A stretch of DNA of 5,606 nucleotides from Clostridiales bacterium. GTDB taxonomy: Bacteria > Bacillota > Clostridia > Oscillospirales > Oscillospiraceae. Under the pieces are notes generated by a model. It did not search any database and was not told the origin of the DNA. It saw only the letters and a list, made by a program, of their open reading frames with translations. The position numbers and the translations under genes are program-made. Shown one piece after another: positions 1 through 5,389 of the stretch. The stretch lies in assembly GCA_019418525.1 (NCBI GenBank), contig DYBS01000116.1:1386-6991 (forward strand), in the 5' to 3' direction. The stretch's first letter is position 1, and each line of letters opens with the position of its first letter.

Positions 1-168
1 GCCGCTGAGGGGGACGATGCCCGCGATGGTTTTGAGACAGGTGCTCTTGCCGCACCCCGAGGCCCCCAGCAGGGCCAGCAGCTCCCCGTCCCGGACGGTG
101 AGGTCCAGACCGTGGAGGATCTCCTTGCCCCCCAGGGCGGCGCGGACGCCGGTGAGTTTCAGTTCCAT
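1..168 (-). CDS. ABC transporter ATP-binding subunit, YnjD-like (N-terminal 56 residues; continues past the left edge)
   Basis: This is the nucleotide-binding subunit that would power the importer encoded upstream, acting on the cytoplasmic face of the membrane. Only 56 codons are in the window. They show a typical ABC beginning: MELKLTGVRA, then GGKEILHGLDLTVRDGE, then the Walker A P-loop GASGCGKST at residues 35-43 with K41 and S42 as the ATP-phosphate and magnesium ligands. The Q-loop, signature, Walker B and H-loop lie outside. The ATG at 166-168 is supported by AGGAGG (complement of 175-180) six bases upstream. The upstream permease gene ends inside this gene, a 10-nt overlap, so translation is probably coupled. 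Family assignment to YnjD rests on the neighbouring genes, since this fragment alone would fit many importer ATPases. It is the fifth gene of the operon. Confidence 0.93.
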   Translation of the reverse strand, partial: MELKLTGVRAALGGKEILHGLDLTVRDGELLALLGASGCGKSTCLKTIAGIVPLSG

Positions 169-956
169 TTCCTGCCTCCTGTCCAAAGATGGATGAGCCC
201 CTCCAGCACCGCGAACACGGCCAGGGCCGAGCCCACGAAGAGCAGGGCGTAAATGGAGGCCAGGGTGCGGTCCCCGCTCTGGATGTAGGGGACCATCACC
301 AGCGACAGGGTGCGCACCTGTCCGCCGCCCAGCAGGAGGGTGGTGAAGTATTGACTGTACGAGACGGCGAAAGCCATGCTCCCCGCCGAAAGAAGCCCCG
401 GCGCCAGGGCGGGGAGGGTGCCGTGGAGGAAGGCCCGGGCGGGAGACGCCCCCAGCACGGCGGCCTGTTCCTCCAGGTTTTTGCCGCAGGCCTGGGTCAC
501 GTCGGTGAGGATGCTCACCGTGTAGGGGAGGGCGGTGATGACGTGGACCACCACCACGCCCGCCAGGGTGTCGGCCAGCCCCAGCCGGAGGAACACCGTG
601 TGCAGGCCCATGGCCAGCACCGTGCCCGGCACCAGGATGGGGAGCACCGCGCCGAAGCGGACCAGACCTTTTCCCGGGAAATGGTGGAAGGCCAGGGCCC
701 GGGCAGTCATAGCCCCCACCAGGGTGGCCAGAGCCGCCGCAGTCAAAGAGAGTCCCACGCTGGACAGCAGCAGCGCCCCCGTGTGGTTGTAGGAGGCAAA
801 GAGCTCCCGAAACCCCCGCAGGGAGAAACTTTCCGGCCACAGCTCCGGCCAGGGCCACCGCCCGGCCACGCTCCACACCGCCAGCAGCACCACCGGCAGC
901 AGAATACAGAGTCCCGCCACGGCCACGGCCAGGGCGGGAAGGGGATTTCGTCTCAT
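159..956 (-). CDS. ABC transporter permease subunit 2 (YnjC C-terminal-half-like)
   Basis: A 265-residue integral membrane protein forming half of the transport channel. Hydrophobic segments are visible near residues 8-29, 61-90, 101-120, 131-150, 182-210 and 232-255, so about six membrane helices. The cytoplasmic EAA loop that docks onto the ATPase is clear at residues 162-182: EEQAAVLGAS, then ARAF, ending LP, with the conserved glycine at 169. The ATG at 954-956 shares ATGA with the stop of the first permease (4-nt overlap). It has its own GGGAGGG site (complement of 964-970) seven bases upstream. The gene ends TGA at 159-161, overlapping the ATPase start. The length is normal for a single-domain binding-protein-dependent permease. 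In E. coli YnjC two such units are fused in one chain; here they are separate. The substrate is not readable from the sequence. Confidence 0.93.
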   Translation of the reverse strand: MRRNPLPALAVAVAGLCILLPVVLLAVWSVAGRWPWPELWPESFSLRGFRELFASYNHTGALLLSSVGLSLTAAALATLVGAMTARALAFHHFPGKGLVRFGAVLPILVPGTVLAMGLHTVFLRLGLADTLAGVVVVHVITALPYTVSILTDVTQACGKNLEEQAAVLGASPARAFLHGTLPALAPGLLSAGSMAFAVSYSQYFTTLLLGGGQVRTLSLVMVPYIQSGDRTLASIYALLFVGSALAVFAVLEGLIHLWTGGRKWN

Positions 957-1819
957 TGCACCACCCTCCCGGCATTCAACTTCCGCCGCAGCAGCCAGGC
1001 GTACACCAGGGCCAGCAGCAGGCTCACCAGCAGGATGAAGCCGTTCATGGCCATGGCGTAGGGCCGGTGGCGCAGGTCGGGCTGGGTGTACTCCAGATAG
1101 GCCTGCACCGGCAGGGCCTTGGGCAGGGTGCTGCCCAGCAGAAGGGGCACCTCATAGGAGCCGAAGGCGTAGGCGAAGATGATAAGGAAGGCGCTGCAAA
1201 TGGCCGGAAGACTCAGCGGCAGGGTCACATGGAAGAAGGCCCGCACCGGGGAGGCCCCCAGGTTGCAGGCCGCCTCCCCCAACGTGTCCCGGACGCTTCC
1301 CATGAGGGCGGCCACAAAATAGGCCACGAAGGGGATCTCCTTCCACAGATAGGCCAACAGCATCCCCATGCCGCCGGAGGAGAAGAGGAGGGAGGGGAAG
1401 TCCTCCTGTCCGCCGATGAGCCCCCCGGCGTAGAGCACCCGGGTCACCAGTCCGCTCTGGGACAACAGCACGATGAGGAAGAGGGCGGTCACCGTGTGGG
1501 GCACCAGGATGGGCAGGCGCACCAGCAGCAGCGCTCCCCGCCGCCCCCGGCGCAGGGCCAGCAGGGCGGCGCAGAGGGCGGTGCCCAGCACGGTGGAGGA
1601 GAGGGCCGACAGAAAGGCCACCTTCAGGCTCAGTACCAGGGAGGCGGTGAGGGTCCCGTCGGTGAAGAGGGCCTGATAGTAGTCCAGCGTGAGCTTGGTG
1701 AGGCCGAAGGCGGGGATGTACCCCAAACTCTGCACCAGGGCGCAGCCCATGGCCCAGAGGAGCAGCCCCATCAGAGCCAGGAAGGGGAGGAGGAGCAGCA
1801 GGGGAGCCAGACGCTTCAC
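953..1819 (-). CDS. ABC transporter permease subunit 1 (YnjC N-terminal-half-like)
   Basis: A 288-residue polytopic membrane protein, the partner of the permease encoded just downstream. It opens with a strongly hydrophobic helix (LAPLLLLLPFLALMGLLLW) and shows further hydrophobic stretches near residues 59-89, 97-121, 150-172, 203-222 and 257-276. The EAA loop is at residues 182-201: EAACNLGAS, then VRAF, ending LP, with the conserved glycine at 188. The start is GTG at 1817-1819, sharing GTGA with the stop of the substrate-binding protein gene. No strong ribosome binding site is at the right distance, so initiation probably depends on ribosomes terminating on the upstream gene. The last bases overlap the next permease start. 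Together the two chains give the two transmembrane domains of a type I importer. Confidence 0.92.
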   Translation of the reverse strand: MKRLAPLLLLLPFLALMGLLLWAMGCALVQSLGYIPAFGLTKLTLDYYQALFTDGTLTASLVLSLKVAFLSALSSTVLGTALCAALLALRRGRRGALLLVRLPILVPHTVTALFLIVLLSQSGLVTRVLYAGGLIGGQEDFPSLLFSSGGMGMLLAYLWKEIPFVAYFVAALMGSVRDTLGEAACNLGASPVRAFFHVTLPLSLPAICSAFLIIFAYAFGSYEVPLLLGSTLPKALPVQAYLEYTQPDLRHRPYAMAMNGFILLVSLLLALVYAWLLRRKLNAGRVVQ

Positions 1820-3051
1820 TGTCCCACCACTTCCTCGGTCCAGATCTCCTCCAGCAGGGGCACCAGGGCGGCGGGCATCTCGGGCAGGCGGCGCTCCAGC
1901 AGCGCGTCCTGGGGCAGGGTGCCGTCCCCGATGTCCACGGCGTCGAAGAGGGCCTGGTCCTCCGCCGAGAGCTTCTCCTCGTCCAGCACGGGGAGAACTT
2001 TCTGGGCCTCGTACTGGGCAGCCTGGAGCTCCGGGGAGAGGAGCTCGTTGATGACCACCATAGCCCCGGCCTTGTTGGGGGCATTGTAGGCGATGGCCAT
2101 GTAATTGGTGTTGCCGATGGTGCCGTTGTCCCAGAGGAAGGCCTGGGCGGTGTCGGGATAGATGCCCTTTTCGATGTTCACTGCCGGGCTGTAGGGGCTG
2201 TAGCTGATATCCAGCAGCACTTCGCCGTCGGCGAAGAGGTTGGTGAGCTGGGTGGAGGAGGAGGGGAAGGTCTCGCCGCCGTTCCAGAGGTAGGGATTCA
2301 GCTCCCGCAAATACTCCATGGCGGGGGCCACGGCGGCGCGGAGGGTCTCCTTGTCGGCCTCCATGTCCTGGAACTGCTCCCAGCCGCAGATGTCGTACAC
2401 CACATTGCGCACAAAGGCCGAGCCGGTGAAGTCAGGGGGCGCGGGGTAAGTGACCTTTCCCGGGTATTTCTGGACGAACTCCAGCAGCGCCTCGGTGCTG
2501 GTGGGGGCCTCCGGGGTGGCGGCGCTGTCGTGGATGAGGACCAGCTGGGCCTTGGCGTAGGGGGCCTCGTACCCCTCAATGGGGTAGCAGAAGTCGGTGA
2601 GGGTCTCGGTGTCCTCCTGGTCTACATAGGCGTTGAAATTGGGCAGGTCCTGGGTGAAGGGACCGTAGAGCAGCCCGTTTTCCTTACAGGAGTAGAAGTT
2701 TTCGCCGTTGATCCAGATCATGTCGATGGTGCCGGTTGTCTGCCCGGCCCCCTTTTCCCCGGAGAGCTTGGCCAGGATGGCGTCGATGTCCATGCCCACC
2801 ACCTCCAGGGTGATGTCGTATTTTTCTTTTAAGGTGTCGGCCACAGTGGTCTGGAGGAACTGGTTGCGGGCGTCATCGCCGCCCCAGCCATAGAATGTAA
2901 CAGTAGTGCCCCGGGCCAGCTCCACCAGGGAATCGAAGTCGCTGGGAAGAGTCTGCTCCGGGGTGGGGTCGGCGGTGGCAGAGCCGCACCCGGCCAGCAG
3001 CGCGGCAGAGAGGGCCGCGGCGGTCAGGACGCGGGGAAATCGAATGGACAT
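1816..3051 (-). CDS. ABC transporter substrate-binding lipoprotein, YnjB-like
   Basis: A 411-residue lipid-anchored extracellular binding protein that delivers substrate to the permeases. The N-terminus MSIRFPRVLTAAALSAALLAGC is a lipoprotein signal peptide whose lipobox LAGC places the acylated cysteine at residue 22. Three segments resemble what I recall of E. coli YnjB (COG4134): IDMIWINGENF near 109-119 followed by GLLYGPF and LPNF; YPAPPDFTGSAF at 202-213; and GTIGNTNYMAIAYN followed by AGAMVVINELLSPE near 310-341. The frame is open upstream to 3117, but the ATG at 3049-3051 is preferred. It directly begins the signal peptide and has AAAGGAG ten bases upstream, whereas the longer form would put 22 polar residues before it and overlap the hydrolase gene. 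The ligand is unknown; YnjB relatives include thiamine- and iron-type binding proteins. The neighbouring hydrolase hints at a nucleoside-like ligand, which is inference. Confidence 0.92.
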   Translation of the reverse strand: MSIRFPRVLTAAALSAALLAGCGSATADPTPEQTLPSDFDSLVELARGTTVTFYGWGGDDARNQFLQTTVADTLKEKYDITLEVVGMDIDAILAKLSGEKGAGQTTGTIDMIWINGENFYSCKENGLLYGPFTQDLPNFNAYVDQEDTETLTDFCYPIEGYEAPYAKAQLVLIHDSAATPEAPTSTEALLEFVQKYPGKVTYPAPPDFTGSAFVRNVVYDICGWEQFQDMEADKETLRAAVAPAMEYLRELNPYLWNGGETFPSSSTQLTNLFADGEVLLDISYSPYSPAVNIEKGIYPDTAQAFLWDNGTIGNTNYMAIAYNAPNKAGAMVVINELLSPELQAAQYEAQKVLPVLDEEKLSAEDQALFDAVDIGDGTLPQDALLERRLPEMPAALVPLLEEIWTEEVVGQ

Positions 3052-3061
3052 GGGCTGAAAA

Positions 3062-3068
3062 CTCCTTT
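3062..3068 (-). promoter_or_regulatory. Ribosome binding site of the substrate-binding protein gene
   Basis: The complement reads AAAGGAG, with a 10-base gap to the ATG at 3049-3051. It lies within the 22-base spacer after the hydrolase stop codon at 3074-3076. It decides the start in favour of the lipoprotein signal peptide over the upstream ATG at 3117, which lies inside the hydrolase gene. Confidence 0.8.
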
Positions 3069-3073
3069 CTGAG

Positions 3074-3949
3074 TCAGGACCGGGCGGGGTCCACCCGGGA
3101 GGCCTTCCAGTGGGCAAAGACCTGGGCGCGGAAGACGCCGGCGTCCCGGATGACCGGGAGAGTGATGATGTGGGACGCGCCGCCGCCCAGCAGCATCCCG
3201 TGGGCCATGGAGGCTTCGGTGGGGGTGATGACGGTCTGTTTCGTCTCGAAGAGTTCCGGCTGGGCGAGCCATGCGGCGGCCACGGTGTCCCAGTTCACGA
3301 ACCCGTCCTGGTTCCAATGGTCCCGGTTGTAGTCGAACCAGTAGCCCAGCTTCCGGACCAGATAATCCCCCACCGGCCCGGAGCCGGCGAGGGCCCGGTT
3401 GGTCTCGGCGCGGTCCAGATAGGCGGGGAGGCAGTTGGTGCCGGTGCACACGGCCACGTCTTTTCCACGAGTGACCACCGCCAGACTGGCTTGGGGGTCA
3501 CAGGAGAAGTTGAGCTCCCCCATCTCCTTGCCACCTACTAGCAGCGGCTCGGTGAGCCCGCCCATGAGAGAGAAGGCGGCGGCGTTCTGCCAGAACTCCG
3601 GGTCGTACTCCGCCGCCCCCAGCAGATTGGTCTGGGCGCCGGTGGCCAGCACGGCCACCTCTCCCTTCCGGGCGCGGAGGGTGTGGGCCAGAAATTCCGC
3701 CGCCTCGCTGCGGCGGTCGTCAGGACCGGGCGCGCCTCGGTAGCAGGGGATATCCTCCCGGCCCAGCTCCCGTAGGAGGCGGCGGGTGTTCTCATCCACC
3801 AGTTCCAGCGGGGCGTTGCCGTGGGTGGTGGTCACCCCAAGCACCTCCACGTCGGGGCAGCCCAGCAGGTAGAGCAGGGCCAGACCGTCGTCGGCGTCCC
3901 GGCCGGGCAGGCCCATAGTGTTGTCACAATCCAGAATGAGCGCATACAT
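3074..3949 (-). CDS. Nucleoside hydrolase, inosine/uridine-preferring family (divergent subfamily)
   Basis: A 291-residue cytoplasmic enzyme (no signal peptide) predicted to hydrolyse the N-glycosidic bond of a ribonucleoside to free base and ribose using bound calcium. The family's N-terminal Asp motif is present but stretched: D7, D9, then D20-D21 in DADDGLALLYL, with about seven extra residues (NTMGLPG region) compared with DxDxGxDD. Other family positions are visible: VTTTHGN with N45; LATGAQTN at 101-108, carrying the calcium-ligand-type threonine; MGG at 129-131; GELNFSCDP at 144-152 with E145, N147 and D151. At the C-terminus NWD at 219-221 keeps the aspartate, but tryptophan replaces the usual histidine before it. 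The start is ATG 3947-3949 with GGGGGGAG six bases upstream. It is the first gene of the operon, 22 bases before the binding protein. Specificity may differ from classic purine or pyrimidine hydrolases. Confidence 0.9.
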   Translation of the reverse strand: MYALILDCDNTMGLPGRDADDGLALLYLLGCPDVEVLGVTTTHGNAPLELVDENTRRLLRELGREDIPCYRGAPGPDDRRSEAAEFLAHTLRARKGEVAVLATGAQTNLLGAAEYDPEFWQNAAAFSLMGGLTEPLLVGGKEMGELNFSCDPQASLAVVTRGKDVAVCTGTNCLPAYLDRAETNRALAGSGPVGDYLVRKLGYWFDYNRDHWNQDGFVNWDTVAAAWLAQPELFETKQTVITPTEASMAHGMLLGGGASHIITLPVIRDAGVFRAQVFAHWKASRVDPARS

Positions 3950-3955
3950 GCGGCG

Positions 3956-3963
3956 CTCCCCCC
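3956..3963 (-). promoter_or_regulatory. Ribosome binding site of the nucleoside hydrolase gene
   Basis: The complement reads GGGGGGAG, six bases before the ATG at 3947-3949. The reading frame is open back to an ATG at 3989-3991, but that ATG overlaps the predicted -10 hexamer and would not be in the transcript. The start at 3949 is therefore chosen. Confidence 0.75.
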
Positions 3964-3989
3964 ATCCCCATGATTTACAAGCAATTAGC

Positions 3990-4019
3990 ATTATAAAACC
4001 ATATATAAATGGGTGTCAA
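3990..4019 (-). promoter_or_regulatory. Strong sigma-70/sigma-A-type promoter of the hydrolase-transporter operon
   Basis: On the minus strand a perfect -35 hexamer TTGACA (complement of 4014-4019) is followed by an 18-base AT-rich spacer and a perfect -10 hexamer TATAAT (complement of 3990-3995). The expected start of transcription is about 3982-3984. That gives a leader of only about 34 nt before the hydrolase ATG, which leaves no room for a leader riboswitch. Both hexamers match consensus and the spacer is one base over the 17-nt optimum, so basal activity should be high unless a repressor acts. Confidence 0.88.
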
Positions 4020-4023
4020 TGCG

Positions 4024-4040
4024 TAGGGAACATCCCCCTA
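4024..4040. promoter_or_regulatory. Inverted repeat TAGGG-N7-CCCTA between the divergent promoters (possible operator)
   Basis: The arms TAGGG (4024-4028) and CCCTA (4036-4040) form an interrupted palindrome. It lies just upstream of the -35 box of the minus-strand promoter (4014-4019) and seven bases before the candidate -35 box of the plus-strand promoter (4047-4052). The position would suit a regulator acting on one or both directions. Only five base pairs per arm are seen and there is no second copy in the window, so this is tentative. Confidence 0.3.
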
Positions 4041-4046
4041 GTGTGT

Positions 4047-4075
4047 TTTTCAATAATGTATATGGACTTTATAGA
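4047..4075 (+). promoter_or_regulatory. Candidate promoter of the beta-sandwich repeat protein gene
   Basis: A TTTTCA -35 box (4047-4052, four of six consensus bases) is 17 bases from a TATAGA -10 box (4070-4075, four of six consensus bases), within the AT-rich intergenic segment. Transcription would begin near 4082 and give a leader of about 85 nt that contains the hairpin at 4115-4142. The match is moderate, but the spacing and position fit. Confidence 0.5.
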
Positions 4076-4114
4076 AAGAAGCACCAAAAAATCGCCGGCG
4101 GCATAGAATGCGGG

Positions 4115-4142
4115 TGCCCGGTGGGGGAGTGCCCGCCGGGCA
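4115..4142 (+). other. Strong leader hairpin just upstream of the ribosome binding site
   Basis: An 11-bp stem can form between 4115-4125 (TGCCCGGTGGG) and 4132-4142 (CCCGCCGGGCA), with one T-G wobble and a six-base loop GGAGTG. It ends nine bases before AGGAGGT (4152-4158). No T-tract follows, so it is not an intrinsic terminator. It could stabilise the 5' end of the mRNA or affect translation. The loop carries GGAG, a decoy Shine-Dalgarno-like string. Confidence 0.55.
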
Positions 4143-4151
4143 GAACACATC

Positions 4152-4158
4152 AGGAGGT
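4152..4158 (+). promoter_or_regulatory. Ribosome binding site of the beta-sandwich repeat protein gene
   Basis: A perfect AGGAGGT is placed nine bases before the ATG at 4168-4170. The frame is open back to an ATG at 4108, but that would translate through the leader hairpin and has no ribosome binding site. The start at 4168 is therefore chosen. Confidence 0.88.
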
Positions 4159-4167
4159 ACGTTTGCG

Positions 4168-5016
4168 ATGGCAGATGTGAAGCAGGACCTGTATGGCCTG
4201 GAATACAGCAACAATTTCACTATCTCCGGCCTGCAGGAGGCTGATATCAATCTGAATCTGAGCCCCGCGTCCGGGGTGTCCGGCACGGTGTACGGCACCG
4301 TCACCGACGGTACCAACCCCATCCCCGACGCTACCGTCAAACTCTTTGACAGCGCGGGCCATCCCTTCCAGCACACCATGACCGACGCCGCCGGCGCCTA
4401 CACCCTGAACGGAGTTCCCGCCGGGAGCTACACCGTCAGCGCCGTCAAGGAGGGTTATCTCCTCAGCGACGCCTTCGGCGTGACCCTCTCCGGCGGCGGC
4501 ACCATCCAGGCCAATCTGGCCTGTACCGCCGACGCCTCCCTGGCTCTGGGCGCCATCGCCGGGGTAGTGAAGGTGGATCGCCTGGGTGTGGAGACTCCCC
4601 TGGGCGGGGTGAAGGTGACCCTGCTGGATGCCCAGGGGACTGCGGTGGCCTCCACTTATACGGTGGCGGACGGCGAGTTTGCCTTCTATGACCTGGCCGA
4701 CGGGGTGTATACCGTGCTGGCCAGCGCCGAGGGCTACCGGGCCGCCGCCCCCATGGCAGCTACCATCCGGAACGGCTCCATTTCCAACATGGTCATCATC
4801 ATGACGGTGGATACCCGCACCTATAACGGCACTGTCAGCGGTATCATCCGGGATCAGAAGGGCAACGCGGTGGCCGGGTGCTTCGTGGGGCTTTTTCAGA
4901 TCGTGGGCGGTGTGGAGACGCTGGTCGCTACCACCAAGACGAATGCGGTCGGGAAATACCTGTTCGGCGGCGTCACCGGCGGCGAGTACCTGGTGAAGGC
5001 CAAGCTGGAGGCCTGA
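4168..5016 (+). CDS. Protein with three carboxypeptidase-regulatory-like / Cna-B-like beta-sandwich repeats
   Basis: A 282-residue protein of unknown role. After a short leader (MADVKQDLYGLEYSNNFTISG) come three repeats of a transthyretin-like beta-sandwich. Repeat 1 (about 37-118) contains GTVTDGTNPIPDATVKLFD, then AGAYTLNGVPAGSYTVSAVKEGY. Repeat 2 (about 126-214) contains AGVVKVDR, then GGVKVTLLD, then FAFYDLADGVYTVLASAEGY. Repeat 3 (about 219-282) contains GTVSGIIRDQKGNAVAGCFVGLF, then GKYLFGGVTGGEYLVKAKLEA, where the protein stops without the last strands of repeats 1 and 2. The pattern G-x-Y-x-F/L-x-x-V/L-x-x-G-x-Y-x-V is the hallmark of these domains. No signal peptide, transmembrane segment, LPXTG motif or enzyme domain is visible, so location and partner are open. 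Such repeats usually act as structural spacers or adhesive stalks. It is divergent from the transport operon and followed closely by a related small frame. Confidence 0.9.
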   Translation: MADVKQDLYGLEYSNNFTISGLQEADINLNLSPASGVSGTVYGTVTDGTNPIPDATVKLFDSAGHPFQHTMTDAAGAYTLNGVPAGSYTVSAVKEGYLLSDAFGVTLSGGGTIQANLACTADASLALGAIAGVVKVDRLGVETPLGGVKVTLLDAQGTAVASTYTVADGEFAFYDLADGVYTVLASAEGYRAAAPMAATIRNGSISNMVIIMTVDTRTYNGTVSGIIRDQKGNAVAGCFVGLFQIVGGVETLVATTKTNAVGKYLFGGVTGGEYLVKAKLEA

Positions 5017-5099
5017 TCGCAGGGGCCCCCTTCTGCCTGCGGGGGGAGGGGGAGGCCCGATGGGATCTGTGCGCGTTCCCCGGCTGGAGCCGGTGCGGC

Positions 5100-5378
5100 G
5101 TGCGGGTGTGGGTGTGTGCCTGGGAGCCGCTGGACCGGGTGTGCCTGTGGAGCCTGGAGCGGGAGCAGCAGACCGAGCGGCCCCTTCTCACCGGCGGGGA
5201 GGTGTGCTTTGGCCACCTCCCCCCGGGGGCCTACGGTCTTACGCTGTGCCGCCGGGGCCGGAGGACCGCTTTGCAGGTGGTCCTGCCGCCGGGCGCCAAC
5301 GTGGAGATCCGGCTGGATGGAGAGGGCGGCTATGATTGGCGGCGGGACGGGTGGCACTACGGCTACAACACCCGCTGA
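5100..5378 (+). CDS. Small protein with one Cna-B/transthyretin-like domain (start uncertain)
   Basis: The frame encodes a beta-sandwich-like sequence: VRVWVCAWEPLDRVCLWSLERE, then GGEVCFGHLPPGAYGLTL, then VVLPPGANVEIRLDG, ending GYDWRRDGWHYGYNTR. The GEVxFxxLPPGxYxL and LPPGxNVxIxL patterns resemble the end strands of Cna-B or prealbumin-like domains, so it is probably a genuine gene related in fold to its upstream neighbour. The first ordinary in-frame start after the upstream stop is GTG at 5100 (92 residues), with a weak GGAG ten bases before it. Coding-like composition, with almost every third base G or C, reaches back to about 5013. The real start may therefore be a rarer codon there, overlapping the upstream stop TGA (5014-5016). 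The previous in-frame ATG (4878) would overlap the upstream gene by 139 nt. No export signal is seen. Function unknown. Confidence 0.6.
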   Translation: MRVWVCAWEPLDRVCLWSLEREQQTERPLLTGGEVCFGHLPPGAYGLTLCRRGRRTALQVVLPPGANVEIRLDGEGGYDWRRDGWHYGYNTR

Positions 5379-5389
5379 ACGAGCGCATT

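Noticed and set aside
189..1061. Long plus-strand open frame (290 codons) opposite the permease genes
   Set aside because: Its product is rich in His, Gln, Gly and Arg, as expected of the antisense of GC-rich coding DNA, and the minus strand carries clear permeases with EAA loops.
956..2089. Long plus-strand open frame (377 codons) opposite permease 1 and the binding protein
   Set aside because: Low-complexity Gln/Gly/His composition and no ribosome binding site; it is an antisense shadow of two well-supported genes.
3052..3117. 22-residue N-terminal extension of the substrate-binding protein
   Set aside because: It overlaps the hydrolase gene and would bury the lipoprotein signal peptide behind polar residues; AAAGGAG supports the ATG at 3049-3051.
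3950..3989. Riboswitch (for example TPP or purine) in the leader of the transport operon
   Set aside because: The consensus promoter leaves only about 34 nt before the start codon, too short for any known riboswitch, and no conserved core was seen.
4086..4100. Intrinsic terminator on the minus strand from CGCCGGCG followed by six T
   Set aside because: The stem is self-complementary with no room for a loop (at most about 3 bp otherwise), and no minus-strand gene is present upstream of it in the window.
4108..4167. N-terminal extension of the repeat protein starting at ATG 4108
   Set aside because: It would be translated through the leader hairpin and the AGGAGGT site, has no ribosome binding site of its own, and adds a Gly/Pro-rich stretch unlike the rest.
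5060..5335. ATG-started plus-strand frame (91 codons) after a GGGGGAGG stretch
   Set aside because: It has a good-looking start, but its product is Gly/Pro/Ala-rich without domain features. The overlapping frame ending at 5378 has the recognisable LPPG-Y beta-sandwich pattern.
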